The notes below the pieces were generated by a model that was not told where the DNA came from, made no database searches, and saw nothing but the letters and a program-made list of their open reading frames with translations. The position numbers and the translations under genes were made by a program. A DNA stretch of 64,000 bases from Picochlorum sp. 'celeri' (taxonomy: Eukaryota > Chlorophyta > Trebouxiophyceae): NCBI GenBank assembly GCA_010909725.1, contig JAACMV010000019.1, positions 124,001-188,000 on the forward strand, read 5' to 3'. Of the stretch, positions 1 through 10,737 are shown one piece after another. Each line of letters begins with the position of its first letter. Within the stretch, counting starts at the first letter, position 1.

Positions 1-426
1 ACTGTGTCACAAAATCATCGTAGACTGTCGTAGGATGCCACGATATCTCCATACCACCAGCCTCTTTTATCTCATCCAGCAAACCAGAACCAGCCACAAC
101 AGAACATACCAGCACGAGAAGGACTCGTTTCCCATTTTGCGCATTGACAATGTAGTGGCATGTCCAAAGAGAATGAGCATCAGAGCGCGTCTCAGGCGAC
201 ATGGCTGTACACACAGCCCTTTCATACTTGATTTTGACCTCATTTAACCAACTTGTTGTTGGAAATCCTTTATCAATATCAAACACTGCCCGTACGTCGA
301 CTTGGCCGAGTTGCTCGCTCGCCTGTGGGTCCAAGACCGAATTAGTATTCACATCGCCAACGTCACACGTGCTCATTCTTCTTGTCGATATACAATTACA
401 TTATTATTTATTTATGAAATTTTCAT
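1..426. other. Left edge, no gene recognised
   Basis: Only short open frames without family features are present on either strand. The right part is probably 3' untranslated sequence of the minus-strand gene that stops at 427. A terminal exon of a gene lying outside the window cannot be excluded. Confidence 0.5.
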
Positions 427-915
427 TCAGTAGCCATCTAACTTATCCATTCTTTCTGCCTCGGCATTTGCTGAAGACACGGCCTTGTAGAACAAATACC
501 CAGCTGTGGGCACCCCAGTGATGGCAAAGACGCCCAGAATGGGGGCATAGAATGGTGAATCCGGATAGATGACGTCAAAAATTGGGTTCTTATTCGCATA
601 CTCGAAAATAGATCCGATCGCAGCAATTGCGACGATGGCAGAGAATAATAAATAGACTCCAAATGGGAGATCTTTTGAGCCTTCCTTGGCCATGAGCTCT
701 CTCTCCCTTTCACGCCTTACCCACACCGGCTCATCATCCTGCTGTACTTTTTGTTCTTGTCGAGTTTCCTCCTCATCTGGGGCAGCTCTCACCCTGGTCA
801 GCAGAGTGGAAGAAGAACTTCTCCAGACCAATGGTACCACCACACGTGTCTTGGTGGTCGAATGCAAGGTAGACCTCATTAAGAGGTTATTTCTACCTCC
901 AAGTATCGCATTCAT
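427..915 (-). CDS. Predicted plastid two-pass membrane protein, function unknown
   Basis: The 162-residue product starts at a true ATG. Residues 1 to about 45 are rich in Arg, Ser and Thr and nearly free of acid, which looks like a plastid transit peptide. An acidic/Arg stretch follows. Two hydrophobic segments come next: one around 'GVYLLFSAIVAIAAIGSIFE', the other around 'FYAPILGVFAITGVPTAGYL', and the protein ends in a charged tail 'AERMDKLDGY'. This compact design with a conserved-looking tail suggests a small thylakoid or envelope protein shared by green plants, but I cannot name the family. The divergent neighbour is the DUF212 gene starting near 1307. Plastid location is inferred from composition only. 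Confidence 0.7.
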   Translation of the reverse strand: MNAILGGRNNLLMRSTLHSTTKTRVVVPLVWRSSSSTLLTRVRAAPDEEETRQEQKVQQDDEPVWVRRERERELMAKEGSKDLPFGVYLLFSAIVAIAAIGSIFEYANKNPIFDVIYPDSPFYAPILGVFAITGVPTAGYLFYKAVSSANAEAERMDKLDGY

Positions 916-1306
916 CTTGATACAATGGAAACGTATGCTACAGCAAAGCTACTAAACTGGTTGGTTCTAATTCAAAGTCCTCTGATACAATGTGCCGATC
1001 GATGAAACCAAATGCAATCTTGTACACTATTTGTACTAGCAAGTGGTGGGTGACATTGATATGAAATCTGTGGATGGATGGATCAGCCAACCCAGTCATG
1101 AAACATTCTGTCCGTGGGGAGAATCTGGTTGTGAACATCGTATTCGGTCAAAGGGTATGCGTGATGGGGATTCTTCATTCAGGAATATCCGGATTCGGGG
1201 AGGAGGCATCCAACAAGGGAAGCATGTCATGAGTCAGCATAGGCTGTATCAGAATGGAGACAAATGTCATTACAGTATTTTGAAGACACTATTTGTCATC
1301 TTTACC
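916..1306. promoter_or_regulatory. Divergent intergenic region between the plastid membrane protein and the DUF212 gene
   Basis: Both neighbours are transcribed away from this stretch, so it must hold both promoters and leaders. The frame of the plus-strand gene is open from 1043, with further ATGs at 1061, 1157 and 1229, so part of it could be coding. I see no clear TATA box. Confidence 0.35.
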
Positions 1307-2311
1307 ATGGCGATTGTCTCGTCTGCCATGTCCAGTGGGCGTAGTTCTAGGTGTTGTTCGGAGGCGACCGTATCTGGGACACCTGCCCTCGGGACGAGTC
1401 TGATAGGGAGATTATATACCATAACTACACAGAGAAGGCGCAGATGCGGTGTTACTCGATCCGATGGAGAGTGGGCAGTGGGTGCTGACGGTTGTGTCTC
1501 TGTTCCCAGTGAGACTGCTGGGAACGTGCAGCAGTTGGACGCGTCAGTCATATTAAAGTCAACTGTTGGCGTGTTAGAAGGTTTACCAGAGAATAAACAT
1601 AGTGGAGCTAGAAGGGCGAGGTCATCTGGGCAGCGGGGGTTGAGGAATCTTTCGTCCATGCAGCAGCACTCGGCAACAGACCATTCATCTGTTGGGGCTG
1701 ACATGTCAACGCCACATGATAAACTCATGGCGTTGGTGTCACGGGTGATGAACACCAAGGTTTTGTCTTGGTTGGTGGCGAAGAAGAACAAGACACCCCT
1801 CATGTATACAGCTCTGTGTGCAATTCCATTTTTGCCTCTTCCTCCTGCTGTGGTAGGTGCATGGAACCAGATTACCAGCAATTACGTGTTTGTTGTTGGA
1901 TTTTGGGGATGGTTCCTTGCACAATTTTTCAAAATATTCACGAAATGGTACAAGACTGGAATCTTTTCGGTCGGGGCGTTTTTTGACTCTGGAGGAATGC
2001 CATCCTCCCACTCATCGCTCTGCTCTGCAGTCACAACCGCTGTTGGCATCCATCATGGACTCGGGTCTTCCCTTTTTGCCGTCTGTACATGCTTCAGTGT
2101 GATTGTCATGTATGATGCTATGGGTGTTCGACGCCATGCGGGTCTCCAGGCTCAGGTTTTGAATGCTGTTGTGAATGATTTATTAGAAGGACATCCTGTG
2201 AGTGAGAGAAAGCTCAAGGAAGTTTTGGGACACACACCTCGTCAGGTCATGTGTGGTGCTATTTTAGGGCTCACTGTGGGCTTGTTATTCCCATGTATGT
2301 ATGGGGTATAA
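1307..2311 (+). CDS. Divergent PAP2 (DUF212) family membrane protein
   Basis: The C-terminal half has the DUF212 pattern ('acid phosphatase/vanadium haloperoxidase-related'): 'FLAQFFKIFTKWYKTG', 'FDSGGMPSSHSSLCSAVTTA', 'YDAMGVRRHAGLQAQVLN' and a final hydrophobic helix. GGMPSSHS and the RRHAG segment are the family's hallmark blocks. I prefer the ATG at 1307 (context ACCATGG), which gives 334 residues: a Ser/Arg-rich presequence of about 100 residues that could target the plastid, then the membrane domain. Upstream in-frame ATGs at 1061, 1157 and 1229 are possible. In plants the family is plastid or membrane located and its reaction is not firmly known; I do not infer a substrate. Confidence 0.8.
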   Translation: MAIVSSAMSSGRSSRCCSEATVSGTPALGTSLIGRLYTITTQRRRRCGVTRSDGEWAVGADGCVSVPSETAGNVQQLDASVILKSTVGVLEGLPENKHSGARRARSSGQRGLRNLSSMQQHSATDHSSVGADMSTPHDKLMALVSRVMNTKVLSWLVAKKNKTPLMYTALCAIPFLPLPPAVVGAWNQITSNYVFVVGFWGWFLAQFFKIFTKWYKTGIFSVGAFFDSGGMPSSHSSLCSAVTTAVGIHHGLGSSLFAVCTCFSVIVMYDAMGVRRHAGLQAQVLNAVVNDLLEGHPVSERKLKEVLGHTPRQVMCGAILGLTVGLLFPCMYGV

Positions 2312-2362
2312 GTGGAATTTTGTATGTCCATCCAATTTTGTATACTTTTTGTGACCATGCTA

Positions 2363-3154
2363 TTACCATGTCATTTTCAATCCACAACGCATAGGCTCCA
2401 CTCGTACTCGATCTTCCTTATCAGACGGATCCCATGGAATCGTTCTAGGAAGATGAACAAGCGCTGATGCCTGTACATGTGCGTCATCTCCCCACAGCCA
2501 TGTGTTTCCTGCAAGTTCGATGCCGCTATGGCTGAGGCGCAGTCCGTAATTCTGATCATCATCCAGCATGACAATCAGTCGAGCGGGTGGTTTATAAAAT
2601 GTCTTGATATCAGACAAGGCGCACAAGTAACTCGCCCGAACAGACCATCCAGTCTTTCCCACGGGAAGACGTTTCTGTATTTTTATGCTTGGACATGGAA
2701 ATAGACCTAGGGATACCGTGTTTCTCACTCTCACACGAGCTTTTGGTCTCAGCCGAGCAGAATCTATTTCAAACGATGCTCCAATTCCGAAATCAAACAA
2801 TTGCGAGATGCACTCCTTGCCGAATTTCTGATACTTGAACTCTGGGCCAACACTAAGGTGTCGCATTACTTTACATCTCATTCCAGTGTTTGAAAATCTG
2901 GTGTCAGCCCATGGGTTTCCTGGGCCCTGATCGTCAAAGGCTTCCTCCAGAACATGAGCTCGTTTCACATCCACGTTCAAAGATCCCCATGTGTGGTTGC
3001 GTAAAGCATCAGCTAGTACATATGCCTGTGTGAACAGATACGGGTTTCATCAATGCGCTTGTGCGGTCCTGCAGGGAGTGTCTTTGTCACAACGTACGAG
3101 TGGTCGCTTGGGTTGAACATCAGCGTTTTTAAAGACTTCTTCAGTATCTGACAT
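2363..3154 (-). CDS. Unrecognised two-exon conserved-looking protein, beta-strand rich
   Basis: I build this gene from two exons, 3154-3098 and 3025-2363, with a 72-nt intron (donor GTACGT, acceptor CACAG) that joins in phase 0 as 'PKRPL|AYVLADALRNH'. The product is 239 residues. It has no signal peptide or membrane helix. The second half alternates polar and hydrophobic residues ('ARVRVRNTVSLGLF', 'GWSVRASYLCALSDIK', 'RLIVMLDDDQNYGLRLSHSG'), which suggests successive beta strands, perhaps a beta-barrel or an organelle outer-membrane-like fold. An upstream in-frame ATG at 3220 would add 22 residues. I cannot assign a function. Confidence 0.65.
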
Positions 3155-3220
3155 GATTAATGCAATTGCTCTTTGTATATGTTGATGGATCGTTATGCCG
3201 ATGCAAATGCGCTCCGACAT

Positions 3221-4703
3221 GTCTGGATTCGAGAGGTCTTTCAAGGGCGTCTTTGGACCGGTCGTTTGAACGAGTGATCACTCATGAAAATTCGAGGCTC
3301 CTGCTCTACTAATAAAAACATAGAAAAACGGGAGTGATAGTATGTAGTGTGTATACACTTGTTGTACATGATATTGCAACAGTATATATTTGAATGCATT
3401 TTAAATCGTTTGGCTGACAATCACTGTGCATTGAATGCCAGGAGAGTTTGAATGGTGTTCAAACGCACGTGCGATTGTCCTTGTTTCTCAAGCATATTGT
3501 GCTTTTGTGTGCAATTCGCGCAATATTGCTGCTTTTAATGTATGAAATATTGGTTTGTGAGGGATTTAGGTGATTTACAACCGGAAAGGGCTCGCTGCAA
3601 CCGGCAGTTACGACTTCCGGCTTGTAATAACCACGTCTATCTTTGGACCTCGACCGCTTCTACAGTATCAATTTGCATTTATTGTTATCAATTGCACACT
3701 GCGTCCACCATAGATCGGGTACACGTTCATCTGTACTCGTATCAATGAACCGCTGGTGACGTCTGTGACTGGAAACTAGAAGAATGCATTCATGACTGTT
3801 GTTGGGCTATTGCCTTTCCAGCGTGTGTGTTTGGCCCAGCCGGAAATCCAATTTTCAGATTCATACATATTTACAGGATGAGAAAAGGAGGGGAGATCAT
3901 AAAATTATGAAATGTCAGCGGCGGTACTGTAGTGCTAGTACCCTGTACTGCTAGGATCCTAACTATGCATATCAAAGGATTTTTGCGTAAATTTTCCTTT
4001 TAATTTAAAATCCTTAATAAGGATGCAATACATCCAAATGTTTGCGAGTGTCAAATTTTGATTTTGGGCAAATTGGACGCAGCAATGCACTTTCAAAGAG
4101 AATATAAACGATGTACAATGTTAAGGGAAAGCGTTTGAGATTTTAAAATGAACACACGGTCGCTTAATCTAGGATTCGGTCCCGTCCATCCTACTCCTAC
4201 TGGAGTATTTGGATGGGTGGTACTCAGTTCGCCTTCTGATGGCTCATTTTACTCAATTTCTTCATTTGAGTCATGCAACAATATCTCAATATCATCCTCA
4301 ACCATCTCAATCGCGTGAGAAGGCTCCACATCTGGATTCTGGGTTGATTGCACCTTTGAAACCATCAAATGACACCCTATCCACCAGCCCCGCCGTAGAG
4401 CTATCAAATCAATTCCAAAAGCTTCAATCGTCAGTATAAGGACATGACGTGTTCCAAAGCTCCAAAAGACCCAAGAGAGCGGCAAACACCTTGGATGTTT
4501 CGACTTCTGGGAACAGGGTCCCATGGCCATGGGCGCCCAGCCGGCTGGCACCTGCGCGTTAGCGTTTGAACTCGATTCGAGGTAACGCACGCTAACATCG
4601 TCATCCGACGCGAGGGAGAGACTTGCCTGATAGCAATCTCGCGAACACCACGTGTAATCAAAATATATATATTAAATATCATGGTATCTCTTAATTCTTT
4701 TCA
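3221..4703. other. 1.5 kb gene-poor interval
   Basis: I find no supportable gene. Two overlapping minus-strand open frames at 4249-4682 lack family signals; one of them ends in an acidic tail ('EIEMVEDDIEILLHDSNEE'-like) and could be an exon I cannot connect. An imperfect inverted repeat lies at 3575-3626. A TA-rich run at 4661-4680 sits just before the next start codon and is a candidate core promoter. Confidence 0.4.
3575..3626. repeat. Imperfect inverted repeat (stem-loop)
   Basis: TTACAACCGGAA at 3575-3586 is nearly complementary to TTCCGGCTTGTAA at 3614-3626, with one bulged base and about 27 nt between the arms. It sits alone in the gene-poor interval. Confidence 0.45.
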
Positions 4704-7700
4704 ATGCGGGTAGCACTTATCTGTATCCTGTTATTGTCGGCCGTCGGGCTGGGCCCCGCCAACTCAAAGGAGCTCGATGAGTACGTTACTGCAATAATAT
4801 ATGCACGTAATTGCCCTATTTCGTTAATTTGACATATGAGGTCTGTCTTTTTGCAGAGATGATATTGAACTGGACTTCTACGATGAATTTCTGTCACGGA
4901 GTGGAGCATCATCACGCGCTGCAAGCACTGTTGGAACTGCCCGTCTCTACAGGAACATCTTTGCCAGCATTACCATTCCAAAGTATAAGCCTAAAGCATT
5001 TAAACGGATGTCGAAGGGATATATGGCGCTGCTGAGGCGTGGTGTTCCGGGCGAGGTGGACATACGAATACTAGGCCTCCAGGGGGAAGATACAGGAACT
5101 GCAGTGCATACTAGTATCACGTGGCTTGGGAACACGACGGATACCGAGATACAGGATTTTATTGAAGAGGATCTCAAGAATGACCTCGGACGTGTCTTCC
5201 AGGATCGCTTTTTCGGAGCTGTGCATATCGAAGGGTTCACCAAGTCCTGCCTTGTACTTCGCAATGGCACTGACCCTTCAGATTCTGTTCCTGGACTGAT
5301 TCCCACGTTGCATGCTTCGTTAGCTCTACAAGATCGAAAGCCAACGAAATACAATGCGATCAAGTATGGGAAGAAATTGGTGAAATGCTTGGAAAGTTAC
5401 CTGACAAATGAAGGGCAAAAGGCTGTGATAGACTTTGATTGGTTTGTTGACAACGATGCAAGAGTTGGAGATTACAAGAGCAAGCCCGTGATCAATTTGA
5501 GCGTACAAGGGCCCTCAAAGTCCTCTTTGAAGAAGCTCCAGGAGTTGATTTACAAAATTGGACGCAGGAAAGCTTCTCAGAGGGAGCTCTTTCCCCGGTC
5601 AATGAGGCTAGGATATGTTCATGTTGAAGGAGGAACTCTTATTCCACGGATCTGTGCGGAAAAGCCGAAAGAGAATCTGGAAAAGGCTGCCCCCAAAATT
5701 TTGGCCATCGATTATGATAGAGAGAACAACCGAGCGGTCGTTGTGGTGCAAGAGCCTGTTGTAGGAAAGCCCCCTTACAATTTGTCGTCAATAGCTTACG
5801 ACAACGAAGGAACTCCAGATGTTATCTGCCCATGCCAATTAGTAAATAGGAATACCACAGGTACTTTCAGAAAGCTGTCGAGACTCCTTCGACAGCTTGA
5901 AGGAGAATCATTCCAAACATGTTCATTCACAGAGGAACCATACATATTGCCAAAAGACAAAGTATACACTTTTGGGATACAGGGGAGCGACGGAACTGGA
6001 GATCCTCTTCCTGTTCCTACGTCTGTTGAAGACCCTGATAATCCCGAGACGGTGGAGCAATATATTGAGGTAATCAGCGCATCACAGACATCTGCGAACC
6101 CTCCCAGCCCATCACCTGATCCTTCACCTGAACCATCACCTGATCCATCACCTGATCCATCGCCTCTCCCATTGCCTGATCCATCACCTGATCCATCACC
6201 TGATCCATCACCTGATCCATCACCTGATCCATCACCTGTTCCTTCACCTGTTCCATTGCCTGTTCCATCGCCACCTCCAGAAGCAAGTCCACCACCACCA
6301 AGCCCACCGCCTCCAGAAGCAAGTCCACCACCACCAAGTCCGCCACCTCCAGAAGCAAGTCCACCACCACCAAGTCCACCTCCACCAAGTCCGCCACCTC
6401 CAGAAGCAAGTCCACCACCACCAAGTCCACCACCACCAAGTCCGCCACCTCCAGAAGCAAGTCCACCACCACCACCCAGTCCACCACCTCCAGAAGCAAG
6501 TCCACCTCCACCAAGTCCACCGCCTCCAGAAGCAAGTCCACCACCACCAAGCGCACCGCCTCCAGAAGCAAGTCCACCACCACCCAGTCCGCCACCTCCA
6601 AGCCCACCACCACCCAGTCCACCACCTCCAGAAGCAAGTCCACCTCCACCAAGTCCGCCACCACCAAGCCCACCGCCTCCAGAAGCAAGTCCACCACCAC
6701 CCAGTCCGCCACCTCCAAGCCCACCACCACCCAGTCCACCACCTCCAGAAGCAAGTCCACCTCCACCAAGTCCGCCACCTCCAAGCCCACCGCCTCCAAG
6801 CCCACCACCACCAAGTCCGCCACCTCCAAGCCCACCGCCTCCAAGCCCACCACCCCCCAGTCCACCACCTCCAGAAGCAAGTCCACCTCCACCAAGTCCA
6901 CCGCCTCCAGAAGCAAGTCCACCACCACCAAGCCCACCGCCTCCAGAAGCAAGTCCACCACCACCAAGTCCGCCACCTCCAAGCCCACCACCACCCAGTC
7001 CACCACCTCCAGAAGCAAGTCCACCACCACCAAGTCCACCTCCACCAAGTCCGCCACCTCCAGAAGCAAGTCCACCACCACCAAGTCCACCACCACCAAG
7101 TCCGCCACCTCCAAGCCCACCACCACCATGCAGTCTGCCATCTCAACCAACGTTGAGCAGCTTGACGGTGGCGTCTGCAACGAGCCTCACCTTGGCGTGG
7201 TCATCTGTTGGGGATGCAGATTCGTACGACTTTTTTTGCGTGGCTTCTGGGGGAGCGTGCAGTGATTCCCAGCTAGGCACTGGAGGTACAGGTGTGGTAG
7301 GAACCAGTGGAACAGTGACAGGCCTGACAGCTGGGACCTCGTACACGTGCTACGTGCAGGCGGTCAACAGCTGTGGCACTTCCTCTTGCTCGTCATCGCT
7401 GACAGAGGCGCCATGCAGTCCGCCGGTCAGTCCAACTGGACTCGCTGTGAAAGGAGCTACAGATACCACCTTGGAATTGTCATGGACTGCAGTGTCTGGA
7501 AGCAGTCCGACATACGACCTCTTCTGTGTGTCAGCTGGAGATTCCTGTGATGCTACGAAGGTTGGTAGCGGGAACTACAGCGTGTCAGTGACAAGTGGGA
7601 TTGTGACTGGCTTGAGCCCAGGCAATGCGTACACATGTTATGTACGAGTCACACTTAATTCCTGCACCTCTCTCTGCTCGTCAGGAGTGACGTACACAAC

Positions 7701-8955
7701 TTCTCCCTCTGGGACATCAGCAATGCTCCTCGAGCCTGGAATTCAGACATTCATATATGTGGACGGTCAAGATCCAAACGAGCCAGCGCTGGCTGCTGAA
7801 AAGCTTCCTGAGCCACCCTACTCATCATGTGATAGTGTGAATGAGTTCCCAGACAAGATTGATGCAAATACTGGTAGGGTAGCAGCTCAAATAATTTTAA
7901 ACTTTGAGGGATGGGATAAGTTTAATTTTGAGAGCACCCTTGACATCCAAGGAAAGGCTTTCCAAAGTTTGAGCAACAGTATTACAACATCAAGGTCATA
8001 CGGAGGGTCAACAAAAGCTCTGGGCCCTGTGTGCATGAGGATTTTCAACGTTGATAATTCTCAGCATGGAGCTGGAGCCAAATTCAGAGTGTGGTTTAAC
8101 AGTCAACAAGACTGCATTGACTACACAAAGTACGTCAGGGATACTCTAATGGCTGTCCAGCCGCCCTCAGGAAAAACTTTCAGTCCAATGGACTCGCTGT
8201 TTGACACAAATACTTTTGGATACACCTCCATTCGTATGGTGACAAACTACAAATCTAAATGTCACAAGTGGAAGCCTCCAACATCTTCCGTCTGCACAAA
8301 TCAGTTGGCTTATTATAATCCTGGCGCTGTCTCGCCACCAAATAGTATTAGTGTGGGTACAAACCCACTGTGTGAGGCAGATGATGACCCAGTTCTCTGC
8401 CAGAGCGGCAATTGCCCGGACAACAACGCTGCAATCCAAGTGATTGTTTCACTCTCAGCATTCACGAAAACGTCATATTCAAGTGACAATTCAAACTCAA
8501 TGAATAATGTGGGTGTTCATGTGGTCAAGGCATTTAAGAACTGGGCCACCTCTAAATCTCCGACCAAAGACATCACCAAAGACATCACGATGGAAGTCAA
8601 AGCTATTGATAATTCAGCTGCTGGTGTAGGAGTTCACGTGAGGCTTTACTTTCCCTCCAGGCAGAAAACTTATTGCACTGATTTTGCCACTAATAATTGG
8701 CCATTTGATAAGACGGAGGCAACCTCTCCAACATTCACAGATGCTGAGAATTACATGTATGCAAATGTTTTCAAACCATGGGAGGATTTGTACCAGGCAA
8801 ATTATTTCGGCGTGGTCACTAGGCGTGCCACCATGCAGGCATGCAAAGATATTGGAACTGGAGTACCTGCCGATAATTCATCACCTGGTATTGGACAGAA
8901 GGGATGGATTGGCACGCTGGACACAGTATCGCTCAGTACCACCCAGGTTGCCTAA
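4704..8955 (+). CDS. Secreted hydroxyproline-rich (SPPPP) glycoprotein with FN3-like domains
   Basis: Exon 1 is 4704-4780 (signal peptide 'MRVALICILLLSAVGLGPAN'). A 76-nt intron (GTACGT...TGCAG) joins it to 4857-8955, giving 1391 residues. Layout: an unrecognised N-terminal region (to about 440); a proline-rich rod (about 443-786) of SPDP units, then SPPPP blocks separated by 'EAS'; two Cys-containing fibronectin-III-like domains (about 789-980); and a C-terminal region (about 982-1391) with two diverged copies of one module. SP-rich rods are normally prolyl-hydroxylated and arabinosylated, so this should be an extended wall or matrix glycoprotein. It resembles extensin/pherophorin-type algal proteins in plan, but I do not see a standard pherophorin domain. 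Wall location is inferred. Confidence 0.85.
6106..7130 (+). repeat. Coding tandem repeat: SPDP then (EA)SPPPP units
   Basis: About 1 kb of imperfect short repeats inside the glycoprotein gene. Units of about 12 nt encoding SPDP run to about 6260; then 15-nt SPPPP units run to 7130, many interrupted by 'EAS'. Third-position variation (CCA/CCG/CCT/CCC) and the irregular 'EAS' spacing point to expansion and shuffling by unequal exchange. The tract leaves long open frames on the complementary strand that are composition artefacts. Confidence 0.95.
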
Positions 8956-9387
8956 AAAACCCCAAAATTTTAAATTCATACTTGAGCAGAAGACAATTTC
9001 CTCTTCGCACCATGCTTAAAATCAGCTTGAGCATCACTGCTAGTGATGCCAAACACTGTCTGCATTGCCCCTGCACAATAAGATCTGAGTACTACAGAAG
9101 CATTCTTGAACAGATATTTCTTTTACCGTGATGCATATATTTTGCAAGACGAGCATTTCTCATCTCAGCAGATCTTGATCTGCAAATGTAAGTTTCTCTA
9201 AACGTGTCATTCATAAATGAAGGTTCAGGACCTGGAAGATCACCACCACAGGCCTGTCACAGGCACTGTGTAAGAACCGATTGGGTCCTGCTCCTTAGAA
9301 CCAGGTGATCAATGTAATGTGAGCATGGCTATTTGAAAGAAAGACAGACAATATTAAGATTAGAAATTGATTTGACAGAGAAATCGA
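8956..9387. other. Intergenic region after the glycoprotein gene
   Basis: This presumably holds the glycoprotein's 3' untranslated region and the promoter of the PET100-like gene. I see no further gene or clear element. Confidence 0.4.
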
Positions 9388-9609
9388 ATGAATGGAATAG
9401 TTCGAAAGAAGGGGCCACTAGAGGTGTTTAAATTTGCAGTGTATCTGGCGATTCCAATTTCCTTGACAGGCTGGGTTATATTTAAAAAAGATACATTTCA
9501 GACAAACGTGATTGATAGGAAACAGTACGTTAAATATCCTCCAGTGGAAGAATCGCATTCATTCGAAGACGTGGATCAAAAGTTGAGTGAACGTAGAAAG
9601 CAGCGTTAA
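9388..9609 (+). CDS. PET100: PET100-like cytochrome c oxidase assembly factor
   Basis: The 73-residue protein has the layout of PET100, a small inner-mitochondrial-membrane factor needed to assemble complex IV: a short basic N-terminus, one hydrophobic segment 'FKFAVYLAIPISLTGWVIF', then a basic/aromatic block 'VIDRKQYVKYPP' and a charged tail. The pattern 'LEVFKFAVYLAIPIS' followed by 'YPP' is the family's characteristic sequence. Size agrees with family members (about 70-110 residues). The gene ends 50 bp before the sterol dehydrogenase on the same strand. The family call is from pattern memory in a very short protein, so moderate confidence. Confidence 0.6.
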   Translation: MNGIVRKKGPLEVFKFAVYLAIPISLTGWVIFKKDTFQTNVIDRKQYVKYPPVEESHSFEDVDQKLSERRKQR

Positions 9610-9659
9610 CACGATTCACTGTGCTTGATTTTTGAGTTTAAATTACACATATTTGATCA

Positions 9660-10715
9660 ATGGTGAAGACGAGGACTACCAAGGAATGCGCTGTTGTGAC
9701 CGGCGGTGCTGGGTTCCTTGGGAGGCATATTGTGGAGTTGCTTCAAGGGAGTGGAACCTATGATGTTCGGGTCATGGATATTAGAATACCAGATGCGAAG
9801 GATCGTGTTGCAGGTGTCGAATATATTGAATGCGATTTGAGAAAGCCAGAGGATGTTGATAGGGGAATTGAAGGAGCCAGTGTGGTGATGCACACAGCGA
9901 CGGCAGCACCAACTGGATCAAATGCGTACAATCATCAATTGATGCAGAGCGTGAATGTAGATGGCACGCGGCATGTGATTGATGCGTGCGTCAAGCACGG
10001 GGTAAAGGCCTTGGTGTATACATCATCAGCATCAGTAGTGTTTGATGGGAAGGATCTTTTCCTTGTCGATGAGGACATCCCATACGCTGCCAAGCCTCTT
10101 GATTTTTACACAATCACCAAGATTGAAGGAGAGAAACTCATTTTGGATGCGAATGGAAAGGGTGGTGTACTGACGTGTGCGTTGAGGCCATCTGGTATTT
10201 TTGGCGAGTATGATCAATTGACGGTTCCCACCATTGTGTCCAAAGCAAAAGCAGGCAAGATGAAGTACATCATCGGTAATGGAAAGAATATGATGGATTG
10301 GACATATGCTGGCAATATTGCGCATGCGCATATTTTGGCAGCGGCCGCGTTGCAAAAGGGCAGTTCATGTGCAGGCAAGGCATACTTTATCACCAATGAT
10401 GATCCCAGGCCATTCTGGGGCATGATGGGGGATATTTGTGAAGGTTTGGGGTACGGTAGGCCGAGAATCCATCTTCCATATCATCTCATTATGTTGATTG
10501 CGTGCTTTGTGCAATATATTCTGGTTCCATTGTTGAGTCCATTTACAAAACTGGAGACTGATTTTACGCCATTCAGAATAACAGTGTCTGCGGTGAACAG
10601 GACATTCAGTTGCAAACGCGCTACAAAGGACTTTGGATATAAACCTCTCGTATCTATGGAAGAAGCATTGGATAGAACGTGTTCTTATTTCTCATATTTA
10701 CAGTGTGACAAGTAA
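9660..10715 (+). CDS. NSDHL: Sterol-4-alpha-carboxylate 3-dehydrogenase (NSDHL/ERG26-type)
   Basis: This 351-residue protein is an extended short-chain dehydrogenase of the 3-beta-HSD family. It shows the N-terminal NAD-binding turn 'VTGGAGFLGRHIVELL' (about 14-29), the 'YTSSASVVF' strand with the catalytic Ser, and the YxxxK pair in 'FYTITKIEGEKL'. A late hydrophobic stretch 'LIMLIACFVQYILVPLL' fits the membrane association of these enzymes at the ER. The family oxidatively decarboxylates 4-carboxysterol intermediates during C4-demethylation. Related plant enzymes (3-beta-HSD/decarboxylases) fit equally; other 3-beta-HSD-like roles cannot be excluded from sequence alone. It ends 22 bp from the convergent COPE gene. 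Confidence 0.8.
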   Translation: MVKTRTTKECAVVTGGAGFLGRHIVELLQGSGTYDVRVMDIRIPDAKDRVAGVEYIECDLRKPEDVDRGIEGASVVMHTATAAPTGSNAYNHQLMQSVNVDGTRHVIDACVKHGVKALVYTSSASVVFDGKDLFLVDEDIPYAAKPLDFYTITKIEGEKLILDANGKGGVLTCALRPSGIFGEYDQLTVPTIVSKAKAGKMKYIIGNGKNMMDWTYAGNIAHAHILAAAALQKGSSCAGKAYFITNDDPRPFWGMMGDICEGLGYGRPRIHLPYHLIMLIACFVQYILVPLLSPFTKLETDFTPFRITVSAVNRTFSCKRATKDFGYKPLVSMEEALDRTCSYFSYLQCDK

Positions 10716-10737
10716 AAACAACAACCATGCCTTGTAT

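Noticed and set aside
3926..4210. Possible tRNA because of a GGATTCGGTCCC stretch
   Set aside because: It lacks the GGTTCRANNCC B box, a matching acceptor stem and an anticodon arm. No tRNA was found anywhere in the window.
4249..4682. Overlapping minus-strand frames, one with an acidic ending
   Set aside because: They read in different frames, with no splice pair I trust to join them; possible exon remains open.
6074..7180. A 368-residue minus-strand open frame (and a 300-residue Trp-rich one) opposite the proline rod
   Set aside because: They are mirror images of the SPPPP repeat: Pro codons read backwards give Gly/Val/Trp-rich strings. The plus strand has the signal peptide, splice site and domains.
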